A program made the position numbers and the translations under genes. The notes below the pieces were generated by a model. The model worked only from the letters and a program-made list of their open reading frames with translations, ran no database searches and was not told the origin of the DNA. DNA of 64,000 bases. Source: Clavelina lepadiformis (taxonomy: Eukaryota > Chordata > Ascidiacea > Aplousobranchia > Clavelinidae). The first letter of the stretch is position 1, and the number at the start of each line of letters is the position of its first letter. The stretch is taken from positions 27,652,001-27,716,000 of the forward strand of contig NC_135240.1 of NCBI RefSeq assembly GCF_947623445.1, read 5' to 3'. Positions 1-13,100 of this stretch are shown here, piece by piece.

Positions 1-901
1 TGCAGTGATCATCAAAACTTCGTGTCTGGCAAACACTTATGTCGACGTTTTACTCAGCTGCCATCCCCATATTCCGTTGTGAAGTTGAGGTTAACACTTG
101 TCATAGGCCTACGTTCGGTAACTCGTGTTTGGATTTGATGTATTTTTATTCAAAACTTACTTTATAGTTTGTACGAAAAATTCCAATATTGCTTATTGCT
201 ATAAATGTATGCATCACTTTCATCGTTTTTATGCGCAGTTTTATTGTCTAAATATATCAAAGTCAGCTACAAAAATATCACGAAATGAAAAAAACTTTGT
301 TTGTGACTAACGTTAAACTGGAAACGTTTTACTGGTAAACAAATTAAAACAATACAAACTACAGGCATTACATCTTAACACTATAAACTAAGTGCAAATC
401 AAGGAAAGACACAGGAAAGTGACACTACATATAATTTATCTATCGCTTATTGGCGTGAATGATGTAAGGTATGTACTTTACATAAACATCACGTAAGAGG
501 CATATATATAGCTCATATGATCGATTGAAAACATGCTTAAGTTCATTAATTACCATTTTTAATGCAACTGTAAGTAGTTTTAAGATTGGTAATTACAGTA
601 TTACAATTATAATTAGTTTGAAACAGTCTTTTTGAACGGCAAAGTTTGAAATAAACTAAAACATTTCACTGCCACAGGTTAAAGTTTATCGTATTAATTT
701 TTCCATTTATACAAAGCCAACATCATGTGCCAAAACTTTCATGACCAAGTTCATGCCTAGAAACCATTTGAAGCTCAAATTAACTTGTAACGAGCAAACC
801 GAACCGCGTAAAGTTAGCTTTCACGCTGGAGGAAGTAACTGAATTTATTTTCCCTAGGGTGACGAGCCATGTCGATAGCCGTGACGCATGCAATGACGTC
901 A
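1..901. other. 3' flank of the cGMP-dependent kinase gene
   Basis: No gene is recognised here. On the minus strand this is downstream of the kinase stop codon. A TTTATT at 844-849 reads AATAAA on the minus strand about 53 bases after the stop and is a plausible poly(A) signal. The rest is AT-rich with only short open frames. Confidence 0.5.
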
Positions 902-3900
902 TCAAAAGTTTTCGTCCCAGCCAAACTTTGCCTTGGCAATGATCTTCAAATCTTCTTCTATATTCACCTTGTCCTCCTCGACGTGGTCGAAGTGCTTCGT
1001 GTCCATCGGGTTTCTCACATCCGGTTTGAACGGGGCGTCGATCCTGCCGGCTCGGAGTCCCTGCCAATCGAATCCTTGGAACCATCTCTGCTTCCGGATG
1101 TCATTTACTCCTCCTTTCTGGTATCCGAGACGATCCCGCGGTTCCAGTCGACAGAGAGCTCGAACTAGTACCTGCGCAAAATACGGGATATTTATAAAGC
1201 GCCATCAGTAGATGCAGTGAAGCTTTAACTCCAATTTGGTGAAATCTAGGAAAAACGTCACCAAGTCACGTCAAAAGGCGTCACCTCCGCGCTTTTTCCA
1301 ACGCGTTTTGAAAACTTTACACCGTCGATGCCGCCAAGAATATTCTCGTAAACTGTCATGTCATCGCCGGCAAAAAATGGAGTCGTTCTTGTCAGCAGTT
1401 CGTAGATTAAGATCCCGAACGACCAATAATCAGCCGAAAAGTCGTGGCCTGGAGACAAGATGATGTTATTTTAAGTAAGATTTAAGTTTTTATAACAACA
1501 CTATGTACCTGTGTTGGTTAAAATCTCTGGAGGGAAGTATTCTGGAGTTCCGCAAAAGGTCCAAGTTTTGTATCCAAAGCGGACTCGTTTTGCAAAACCA
1601 AAATCAACCAGTTTTATGTATCCCCTTTGATACAAGAAAAAGTGTAAAGTAATGAACCGAACTGAGCAAACATCCAAACTGATTACATCTCTTATATTTT
1701 AACTGCTATTGGTCCACTGTTATTTTTCGTGGGAAATCAAGATACGAAAACTTTTTCCATCAAACCAAAATCAAATCTTGAATTGCATCGAAATCTTATA
1801 ACGCCAGTACTTGTGGTCAAGCATGAGATTTTCGGGCTTCATGTCTCGATAAACAATTCCTCGCAGATGCAAGTAGTCGAGCGCTTCGAGCACACAGGCA
1901 GCGCAAAATCTCGCGCTCGCGTCGTTGAGAGCTCCTTGTCTTTTGAGAACTCCATAAACCTCTCCGCCCAAGTAGGCATCCATCAGCATATAGACGTGAG
2001 TGTCGTCTTTGTAAGTTCTGTGAATACAAGAATTGATCACCAATATGCAAGTAACACACCTCGATTGGTCAACAAGCAATTTACTGCAAAATTGACTTAG
2101 CATACTCGGCAAACAGCGATAACAGAAGACGGCGAAGGACATAAAGGTTCGCTTAGTTACGCAACCGTCAGGGAATGCAAACTGAAAATTCATTAGCGGA
2201 ATGCTGTTATTTTAGCTGATTTATTTCATTCGAGTAACGATTCGTTTCAAGGTTTTAAGTGAATCATTTTATAAGAACAACATTTACGCTACACCACAAT
2301 TTCATGGATGTTAGTTATTTGGTTATTTAATTATTGGGCAGTTATTATGGCAGCTATGATCACAACCGACAATGCCGGAAACTATCGGAAAGCAAAGAAA
2401 CAACAAATTTAAAAGTTTGAAAAACTTAAAGAGAACTCCATTGCTGGTTAGAACAAAGAGTAAAGAGCCAACCGGTAAAGAGTTCCAATGAATGGAGACT
2501 TCATCGCCAGCATAATATTTCTTTCAGCCAACACATGCTGCTGTTGGCCGGTCTTGATTATTTTTGCTTTCCTTATACATTTCAACGCAAAGGCAGACTT
2601 TAGAAGACCTGGGACTCGCACTAACTTCACGCAGCCGAAACCACCTTGACCGAGAACTTTTAGTGTCTGCGAAATACAAAAGTTGGATTATTTTGCCTGA
2701 GTGGGACTGGTTTGCACTAATAAAATTAGTTGACTGCTAACTAATACTCGTTAATTAAAGCAACGGTTATAGAATAATCTGTACTCACCTTCAATTTGTC
2801 GAGTGGTGTGTTTTTGACGATATTCTCGGTTGACTTGTTGAGCCCGGTTGAAATTGTTATTCGTCTGGAACTGTCGATGCTATCAGGTATGTCTGACGAA
2901 AATCGTAAAGGTTGTAGTAGATGTATAAAGAAAATATTAGAATTATGTTGGACAGTGCAACTCGTATGTAGAATGAACAGAAAAGCTTTATACACTGCTT
3001 TAGCTCTTAGATTCGTTCTACGTAAAATATTTGATGTTCCTGCTGCGTATAATGATCACGTTTCAACTAAGAGCTAAAACCTTCTTCGGATTCTTCGCGC
3101 AACGTCTCCAGGCGATTCGAAGGAGTCTCTGCGTCGACATCTGCCGGTTCCAGGGGAATGACATGCGGATGTGAAGGTGATCTCGACGCCTGAAAACAAA
3201 GCACTGACAACGTTTGGATGACATGGAAAGTAATAGGCCTAGAATCTTGAAGAAACTTGAAAGCAGTGATGTTAAATTGAAAAGGGCCAGGCTCAGGGTT
3301 TGAACTGACGAAAATTAAAAGAAAGGTTAAGAAATAAAATACGATGCGCTCACATCAGCGATTGATCCGACCAACGAGTTGAAGGCTTGTCTGTCGAGCA
3401 TGAGCACAGAGATCGATTCGCTCTCAACGATGATATTCGCCGATCTCTTATCTTCGGTTAACAGAGCAAGTTCCCCAAAGTATTCGCCTACAAATCGTGC
3501 GCAATGCATTCAACACAAAATCATAGACAACAAGAATAAAACCAGTTTAAGTTGGCTCATACCGGTTCCGAGGTAGCAGACAAATGTTTCCTCAAAATTC
3601 TTCTTCTTGACTGAAGATTCCTGGCATAAAATAACAAAATTTGTAGTAACGACAAACACGTTCTCAAAACAACACAGTTGATGCACTCAATCTTAAAGTC
3701 ATAAGCAAACATTATGGTAATAACTGGAATTGCATGCTCACCTCCAAATGCGTTACTCTGACTTTTCCTTCCTTTATGACGTAAAACGTGTCCCCGGAAT
3801 CGCCCTGTCGAATGACGTAGTCTCCTCTCTGAAACGTCGCTTCCTCCAAGCAGTCGGCAATCCTCATCAATTTATTATCGGACAGAGACTTCAGTTTGTC

Positions 3901-6490
3901 GACTGTTTTCAACAAACGCACATATTCATCTCGCTTCAGTTGTCCGCTTAATTTCACAGCAGACTGCAATCAAAAGAACTCCGCTGGTTAACAGTATTTC
4001 ACTAGCAACGGTGCAAAAAGTATGGAAGTCATTTTGGGTCTTCAATTCTCATGTTCCACTCGCAGAAAATTTACCTGAAAGTTTTGGCGTTCAAGCGACC
4101 ACAATACGGTGTCTGTTGTGGCCCTTACCGAAGCGGTCCTCTTGCAGTTGTACAAAATCGCCAGCTCTCCGAACACTGTGCCTGGTTTCAAAGCGGCCAC
4201 GTGCTCGTGCTCCCCTGATTTTGAGTGATAAACTTCAACCTACAGAATGTTAGTTACAAACTGTACCTTGCTGTAATGTGAGGCTAAAGCCAAGACGAGT
4301 ATGTTGGATAAACCTACCTGCCCCTTCTCCAGGACAAAGAGGTGAGTGCCGTATTCGCCTTCTGTAATGACGTTCATTCCGCTCTTAATGGACTCGTGCG
4401 ACATGCACTCAATGAGCTGAGTGACCTGGTTTGAGTCGAGTCCTTTCAGGAAGACATTTGAGTTCAAAGCTTTTCTTATAAAAGCTTTCTCTGCAATCGT
4501 CTTTGTTCCCAATTGAACCTAAAGCAAAGTTACTGCTAAGTAAAGCTGAACTTCAGCAATGTAGATCACCGACTCTTTGGTAAAACGTTTTGTTTTGAAC
4601 ATCATACGTTTAGACAGAGAGCAAGTAATTTTTTACGTTTATGTTTAGATTCTTTGAACTCCGATTTTCTGCCGAAATTCCAAATCGAGTGTTTTTCTTG
4701 CCGGGTTCCAGGTTTCGCGAGTTCAGTAGTTTCGTCACCCTAGATACCAGCTCATCTTCCGACGACAAATCAGGAGTCTTTCCATCAGCCGGATTCCAAA
4801 GCGCTTTGAGCCTCCTTATCTCAGAATCCTTCTCGCGAATCACCATCTCTACGGTTTCCTTGACAACGGAGACCTAAATGGAAAGTGGATCGTGTTTAAA
4901 ATATTTCCACTCGTTCGTTTTATCTAAATAGAAGAAATGATGTTGCGGAAACCTGTGAGTCCTTTTCGGTTCGGGATTGTAGCAGCTGCCTCTGCAGAGA
5001 TCTGATCACCTCCTCCTTTTCGTTCAGACGTTGCTGGAGCTTCTGATTTTGATTCTACTCAAATGAAAAGAAAAACTACTTCAGTTAAAATTACTACAAA
5101 CTCCACCTCGGCCATGTGCGCAAAGAATGACGTCATCACCATCAATGTTTCAATAAGCTGTTGCCCAGGGTCCACGCCGTGACTCTTACGAAGTTTCTCG
5201 TAATTATCGGTGGCAGATTTCGCTTGCTTTAATAACCTGGTTTAAATCATACGCCATTAACAAAGAAAATAACTAAGTTATACACAAGTGGCTTGGAATA
5301 TGGAACAGAAGCAATGATGCAAAGACATAAGAATAATCAGCCCGTCGTGTCATGCAAGCTTCTGTTTTTAGGCAAAGCTTCAAATTTAAACTCACTTATT
5401 TATTTTTGCGTCTTTTTCAGCCGATTCCGTTTGAAGTCTTTCCACGACTGACGTCATCTGACGTTTCCATTCTCCAAAATGCTTCTCTTGTGATGTCATA
5501 TTTTCCGGATGAAAGTTGTCTGCAAAAAATATTTGGATAAAGTCTAACTGAAACATCTAAATAACCCCACATCGACGCTCTTTTCTAGTTGACCTGTCTT
5601 TGTCTTTGAAATAGCGCTCAAGTACTATACGATCTTTATACGGCTTTAAAATAACTTGTTCTCCACCTTTTCCATCTACACCATGCTACGGAGTATAAAT
5701 AGAACCAGGTTATCCAAGAAATAAAATGTTTTCCACAGGCGAAGGTAAATTTAACATCCCGATCGGAAAGTTTATGTGACTTGGCAGTCGGGCTATACAG
5801 AGTTTTCCTGATAACTGATTAAGGATGAGCAAACATTCCTTTGTTTGAGTTTCTCGCTCTAAACATTCGTTGCGCTCCTTGGAACGTCTCGTCAAACAAT
5901 CGCTTACCAAGACTTGTGTTTATGACAAACGATTTTGCTTTAAACGAGAACGAAAACGCGCGAACCTTGCTGGTGACTCCTCTTGACGTGGCTCAAAGTA
6001 ATATTGATTGCAATAAACTGAGTTTCGTTTTTATACCGGTGCTCCCTTTATTACTTCTGGTAAGTTATTAGAGAAAGTATGCTTGTTCAAACAATACACA
6101 ACTAATCTCAGTGCTCAATGCCAAACAGTCCGACTACAATACGACAAGTGTGATAACAAAAAATTCATTTACATATCCATTTACAACAGAACAATTGTAT
6201 CTCTGAAAATCAGCCCAAAACAGAGCAAACTTTCATTTGAAAACAAACATTGGACAAATGAATTCTACCAATAACTGCCGCTTACCTGTGTTATTAAGGT
6301 TTTGTTCGAAATTTTCCTTCACAAGCTTTGAGCCCATATCATCCCGGCTATTATTTTCATTCCAAGATCGCGATCGCGCGTCGTTTTTTGACCAAAAATT
6401 GTTTTTACGACTCGACTGATTTACGACTTTATTGCCGGCTCCGTTCTCCACGGCTGTGACTCTCTTCTGGGCCGAGCTTCCGATGCCCAT
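902..6490 (-). CDS. cGMP-dependent protein kinase, membrane (type II-like) form, 18 exons, 948 aa
   Basis: A serine/threonine kinase of the AGC group, activated by cGMP. Exons in transcription order: 6286-6490, 5571-5675, 5396-5519, 5107-5236, 4953-5054, 4637-4873, 4318-4518, 4075-4239, 3742-3963, 3563-3620, 3354-3487, 3081-3189, 2789-2892, 2473-2666, 1811-2017, 1509-1624, 1285-1448, 902-1171. All join in frame (2847 nt). The N-terminus MGIGSS fits N-myristoylation (Gly2, Ser6), as in vertebrate PKG II. A charged, Leu-rich coiled coil lies at about 145-250. The autoinhibitory core GISAE is at about 287-291. Two cyclic-nucleotide pockets follow: [15 protein letters not shown] (site A) and [15 protein letters not shown] (site B). 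The kinase starts near residue 632 with GQGGFG, then [25 protein letters not shown] and GHDFSADYW, and ends in the AGC tail GWDENF. At 948 residues it exceeds PKG I (about 670) and PKG II (about 760), mainly through a longer N-terminus. The family is certain; the type II assignment rests on the myristoylation motif. Start chosen because MGxxxS is at the first ATG of the exon. Confidence 0.95.
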
Positions 6491-9400
6491 TATGACGTTG
6501 TGTAATCAGCGATGGAGCAAAGTTAGTCTTTGGTAAAGTTAAATATTTACCGAGTCTAAATAATCATGCTTAGCAACTATTATAAAGCAATTGAAATTTT
6601 CCTCAGTGTTTGGCATTACCAGCTTCTGCCCTGCTAGGCTATTCACTAACACAAAGCTGTGCAACCACACCACATGGTTTCACGGTAACTTGAAAGGAAC
6701 CGCGAGCCAATATTCCTATTTATCTTTCATTGTTAGAACCTCTCTCTAACTTGCAAAGCTTTCAACTATTCGCACGATTTCGATTGATGTTTTACGCCTT
6801 TAGTTCTACAAACTTCTCCAACGAATAAAGTCGCAATCATACTCTGATGATTGCCATTTCAAATAGGAACAATGCATCTATGTGACGAAGTTTACCGTCA
6901 TATACGTTGCCCGGCTTTTATCGAGCAACATCTTACTTGGAACGCGGAGCTCAAATACAACAAACTTCATTTCCGTGTCAATGCCTGGAAGAGACCAATG
7001 TTTGTCGAAAAGATTTTACGATACGCTTCTATGGAGTTAACTCTACACTAGCTGTGCTGAGCTGATCACAACGACACACGATGTTAAATCATCGTAAAAT
7101 GTTCAACGTCTATCACAGGAGACATATTGTGAGAGCGACAATGAGTTATTTCTTTCACTATATGGCAAAGTACAAGTAGAACTTTGAAAGCCTGTTGATT
7201 GACAGCCAGAGATAGTTCAATGAGGAAATGTCTACGTAGTGGCGAAGATTCTAATTATGACGTGATCAATAGTTTGAATGACAGGTACACGTGACGCCTT
7301 GAATAGATCGCGCTCAATTTATTAAAGGTTCGGTCATTATTTATCGTCCTGGACACAATGCGCTGTTGAAATGACCGACGACTAATAACACTACTCTAGA
7401 ATGAACAGACGTACAACTTTGCGATTGTCTGATGATGTAATGATCTCTCACAGGGTTGCAGATGTGACAGATGTGATGTCACAAAGCTGCAATCATTTCT
7501 TAGGCCATGCAAAAAAAAGGTCAAAGGTTAAAAGTCTCTCGCTTTCCATAACACACAATTTTCATTTGCGGCCGATCAAACTAAACCACGGTTAATAAAC
7601 GATACTTACCGTGGTTACTTGCACTGGTCTGACCATTTTATGTGTCATTATCGAATCGAGGATCAAAATTTTTCAAAGCTAAAACTTTTCAAGAAACATA
7701 AACCAGAGCTCAGAATCAGATCCATCACTTACAACCGCGCTGTGTTCGTTTTCTATTGTCAGACGCGCAATATAGCGGGCCACTATCGCTGACTTATCGA
7801 CATAAGTCGTTTGTAACAACGATTGCATTGTGTTTCAAGCCGCTCGTAATAGTGTTGATATAAGAAGGTATTATTAACAACTCTCAAGTACCCAAATGTA
7901 CAAACAACCGTTTAGCCGACAATCGTGTTTCGCAAAGGACAAGTTTCCAACAGCAAATTTTTCCTAAGTAGTTTGCAATCTTTTTAATTTTGATACTTCT
8001 TAGTTTTTATTGAAATGTTTTAAAAAGCACTTTACGTGGATTTTTCGATTAATTATATTATCGACATATATCGACCTCAATTCAACCACAATGTTATGAA
8101 AATGAACAAATAAGTCAATGTTTCAAGGCTGCTATCTAATTTCATATTAAGCTCCCATATGGTGCAAATAAGAGGAGCAAACCGTTGTAGTTGGACTTTC
8201 TCCGCTAAATACATCTTTGTCTTTTAAACCAATCTTTCAACATCGCACTAAATCAAAATTTGCTTTCTTGTGACACTTCTGTCAATCGAAATACATTGAT
8301 CTCTTTGACAGATGCAGGCTGCTCGACGTATCGCGCTGGGAAGCAAAATATTGTTCCTACACACTCGTATAACCTTGCGCTTTTAAGCCATAATCAAGTT
8401 GTCGTCTCGTCGAACGGATTGAAACATATGACGTCATATTTCGACTTTATAACTACCGGATGTAAACCGATCTATTGCACCAATTGACGAAGTCATACGA
8501 TAAGCAAGCAGACTATTACGACACCACACTGCAATTCGTAGCTGTTAGTGACGAACTTACTCAACTTATTCAACAACAACAACGTTGACCTTACGAAGGT
8601 AGTGACCTTATCATGGACGTGCAATTCAGCGAAATTCTTGTCGAACGTTTAATTCCCGTGTGGATCTGATCGATGTATTGAACGATGATAATTGATGACG
8701 TAATGATGCTTGTGTGCTTGATAATGACGGAAAGTTTGATCAAATTTCAAAGACAGAATACAATCCGAAACTGAAGTAAGATTGAATCAAGTCAATCATT
8801 CAGGTTTCTGTGTAGTTGTATTTACGTATGACCGATTACATGGGGACTAGCAATGCGTAATCACTGCCGTAAGCAACTATTTTATCATAGTCCAGTCATC
8901 TCACCAGTTTATTCAACGAAGACGTGATATTGTTTGTGTGCTTGATTATGAACGTGTAAGTTTGATCACATTTCAAAGACAGAACAAAATTGAAACCTGA
9001 AGCAAGATTGAATTAAAGACCAAGATTTCTAAACTTCATGAAAATGTTTCCACTCTTCATAATTGTCATTGATTCAAACATAAATATCGAAACCTGAACA
9101 TCACCTTCACTTTCTCTTCCCAGCGAAAGCGCCGTAAGCAACTTTTTTGTCACCGCTCGGGTCTAAATGAAGCTCGAATTTACATCGAAATATACAACTT
9201 GGTTCTTTGTTTAAAACGATATAAAAGGTTTTAGACTCCATGACTGACCAACTAAGCTAGTAATTGTCCCAGCTTTAATGCTTGTTTTCGGCCTTTGATG
9301 GTCCTACAGCATAAAGAGGCCAAATGCCGACTTATTTCTTTCTAAGTGAAAAGAGCAACTTGAAGCACAAATCGAGTCAAAACAAGCAGTGGCGTAGTAA

Positions 9401-10159
9401 TTAATTTCCGCGCAACCCGTAATCAGCGAATAAAGCAATCAGGGAACTTCTGAGAAGTGCTCCACTGTTGGTCTCATTTACACAACTTAAATTCAATTCA
9501 AAATCTTCAATTTTAGAGATAAGCAAAAAATGTACTTTTTACGAAACCGGTTATTTTGCAAACGTTCGCTACGTTAACCAGAGCTTATAGATATTTAAAA
9601 CCAATGCAAAAACGGTCGTTTTACCGACATCTCAATTTACAGAAACCATTTAAGTTTATTTTTCATCATTCTGCAATTTCCTTTCGCGCGACTATCACAA
9701 GAGCAGACTAAAAATTAGCTTTCAACAACCCAAACGACATCTGCTCGATTAGATAAAGAAACGTCACAAACGCAAGTCGCGCGCGTTTCGTTTCTTTAAA
9801 ATGCGTTTTACTGAGACCATGGTTTGGCCAGTGCATAAATAATTTAATCGATAGTAAAGAGGTGGGCAAGTAGCTGGCAGCGTTTCAATAGAGCTCTTGT
9901 CTGATTTCTTACAAACTGTTTCAATTAACGACGGGCATAACTGGACAAATGACAAATAAGTGCCCGCTGTTGCGAAGTAAAGTGGCCACTTATACATTGC
10001 TATTATATTGGACGAGATAAATACCAAAACATAAAGGGATTTATCTGTCGAATTTCGAAAATAACAAAACAATAAAAAACAAAAGTCCTGAAGAATCTTC
10101 ATCTGTGAGTTTCAGTTTGATCAGTCGCGACATTTGCAGCTGATCGCAGTCATGACCAC
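6491..10159. other. Intergenic: kinase upstream region and 3' flank of the vWA/pentraxin gene
   Basis: About 3.7 kb between two minus-strand genes. No open frame here resembles a protein family, and none has convincing splice partners. One exact TGACGTCA palindrome is at 8429-8436. The kinase promoter should lie just above 6490, but I see no clear TATA box. Two stretches near 8700 and 8940 are loosely alike (both contain a variant of 'gtgtgcttgat'), too weak to call a repeat. Confidence 0.4.
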
Positions 10160-13100
10160 TTAAAAGAAACGAGGAGGAGTTGGGCAAATCTCACACCAGT
10201 TTCTTGAAGTAATTTTTACTCCGTCTCCGCCGGAAATTATGTCGTGCGCATCCGCTGATATCAAATCTCCGAAAACTTTCCGGCAGATTGATGCCAATCT
10301 CATCTCGAAGTCGGCGAGAGCAAACGACCACATGTTCACTGTTGAGATTGAACCAACAAACTTTCCCCTTGGAAGTAAAAGAAGAATGTATGAATGATAA
10401 GATTGCTCATAACAAACTATAGTTTACTAGCCGAAGATGACATCCAAATCTGATGTCATGTCAATAAGTTTATAATATTTCTGTACAAGTTTCTTACACC
10501 TCATACATTTACATAAACAAGATTTTAACGGACCAGCTTTACGTGATATTAATTTACTGCAACTATTGTAGCTTCAACAAGCCCATCATCGACTATACCC
10601 CCCATACTTGAGCTCCACACTGCTTCACTCAAACTTACTTGTGTTGGGCGCAGTCAGGTGAGTTGAGGCAAGAAGATTTTTCCGTTCCAAGCATCAGTTC
10701 TCCTCCCTCCTTTATGAAGAGATTTCGAGAAATTCTTCTTCGGGAAAACGAGGCACGTTGTCGATTGATGTAAATCATTGCGCGGCCTTTCGCGTTTTCC
10801 CAAGAAAAGCAGAAAAAGTTCCATGTTGTAGGATCGAAACTTGGCAAGTTCCCTAAAGAGAAAGTGACCATTTTGTATTAACACTCTCATGAACATAGCC
10901 ACATTGTTCACCATTTCTGAGGAATTTTTCATATTAAATAATCTCTAAATGATGTCTTAAATACAGACATACCATCTGGAATGACGATAATGTTCTGATA
11001 TTCGAACCAAGCAAGTTAAAATACAAAGTTACCCGTTGCACCTACCCTCTGTTTTTTCTTTGTTCACTTTAAATCGGAATCTGTTTTCTGAGTGGATTGT
11101 AAAACTGATTTCCACTTCTTCATCTGGTAGTGAATATTGGAAGAGCGTCGTCTCGTGTTCTGGGCTGTGTGAATATATCAACCGTGTGTAAGACAAGGAG
11201 TATTCTATTTCTGAGTCAAACTTTAGACTTACCTTTCAGCCATGTAGACCCACATGCAGGCAGTGAAGGCTTTCAAGCATTTCATTGCTTTGTTGATCTT
11301 CAGCCAACTCTCCTCGCTGCGATGTTGCGCAAAGTTGACCAGGTAGGTTGTGGAAAAGCAACCTGCTCAATACAATTGGCCAAGATTAACAAAGGAACCT
11401 TTACGACAAGACAATTCCTCTGATATTTACTGACCGTTTTCAAATTGGAATGGCGGCGGCAGAAAGTCACCCTTCTTCAAAGAATTGGAATATTGAGCAG
11501 GACAGACATGAGGGGGTGTTGGTTCTGTTGCTCTTGTTGTTTGTATTGTTGCTGTTGTTGCGGATGTTGGTTGCAGGGTTGTAGTGTTCAATCTTGGCAA
11601 CGTTGTTGTCTTTGGTTTTATGCTTGTTGCATTCATGGGTTCTGTTGCTGTTGTTGTAGTAGATGTTGAGGTTGCTGGAATTCTTTCAACAGCGCCTGTT
11701 GCTACTGTTGATTTCTCTGTTGATGTCCGGTTAGTTACAGTTGCTGATGTCGTTTTATCACTTACTTTTGCCGTTGTTAAAGATTCGATTGTTGCAGAAA
11801 ACTTCTCGAAAGACCCTGTTCTTGTTATTGTTGTTGTTGTGTCTGCCGAAGTAGTTCCATTCGCATCTTGACCCTCGCTTGAAAGTTCATCGGATGGTGT
11901 TTCAATCTCTACTTGACCGTAAGTTGTCGACATCTCAGCACTTGAAGTTATGTCATCGATTGTGGATGTGGTACCTTGTAACCCTTCATCTGGTGTGGAT
12001 GCCTTTGTAGTCACTGGCGAATTTGCCTTTGACGTGGCCTCTGACGTTGATACCACAGGAGGTAAAAACAAATCGGAAAATTCACTGCCAGAGTCACTTC
12101 GAAGTTGGTTTGGTTCCTCCAAACCAGCTAACAAGCTCCTGGGTGTAGTGGTTGCTATTGGCGATGTAGAACTCCAAGCAACCGTTTGTGCTTTGGACAG
12201 TTTGTCTTTTCGCGCTGTGTGGTCTCCTGAAGGGAAGATCAAAGAAGATTAAGAATTCCCAAAGAATAAATTCTTTAAGTTGTTTGGATGCTGCTTAACC
12301 TGCTTTCTGGTAGATGGTGGCCTCTATGGGATGCGTAGTTTGGGATGCGACTGTGATGTAGAGAATGGTTCGCGATAATCCTCCAATATCAGACACTACA
12401 GCAGGATTCGGTTCGAGATGAAGTGCGTCTTCGGAAAACGGATTGAAAAAAATTTCAACTCTATCGTTGGTGATGTTTAGTAGGAAATGTCGAAGCGCCT
12501 AAAACAATTAAAAATGTGACAGAAAAGAAATTCAGCGAAGTTGTTTGTATAAGAGCTCGTACCTCGTTTGGGTTGGTTATAAACGTTGATCCAAACATAA
12601 TGAGTGAACCGTTGGTAGTTTCCAAGCGCAGGGTAATTCCCTTTTCTGATACTTTTATTTTTAAATGTTTCTTTTCGCCAGGCAAGAAAATACCTAAAGA
12701 CCAAACGGATAATAGAGAATGGTATTGACAAAGGTGTGCTTGTGAAAAGATAATTGCTTTTGCTCACTTTTCACAATGTCCTGATTTTCCGGCCAAGCTG
12801 CAGGCTCTCGGCACGACCTCTGTTGGAGGACATTTTGCAACAATTCTAATCCGCTAGATGACGCAAAAAGACAATTTTTTATTTTAGGTTCTTAATCTCA
12901 CCAAGAATTTATGTAAATAATTTATTCTGTGTATATATAGGATATATATGCATGTTGTTATATTGGAAATATATATTGTCATATGTCTTGTGATGCATGA
13001 TATTTGTTGGAGCTTTGACGACAACACTTAAAAGTTACCTAAAGTTTAGTTTACCGAAACCAATTCAGAATTTACCTAAAATCATTAATTTCAAAAACGT

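Noticed and set aside
9764-10102. 112-residue minus-strand frame just below the vWA/pentraxin gene
   Set aside because: Hydrophobic low-information frame after the stop of a complete gene; likely 3' flank.
10970-11010. Possible 22-nt microexon between pentraxin exons
   Set aside because: Splice phases do not fit. Direct joining of 11046-11164 to 10639-10852 keeps the pentraxin frame.
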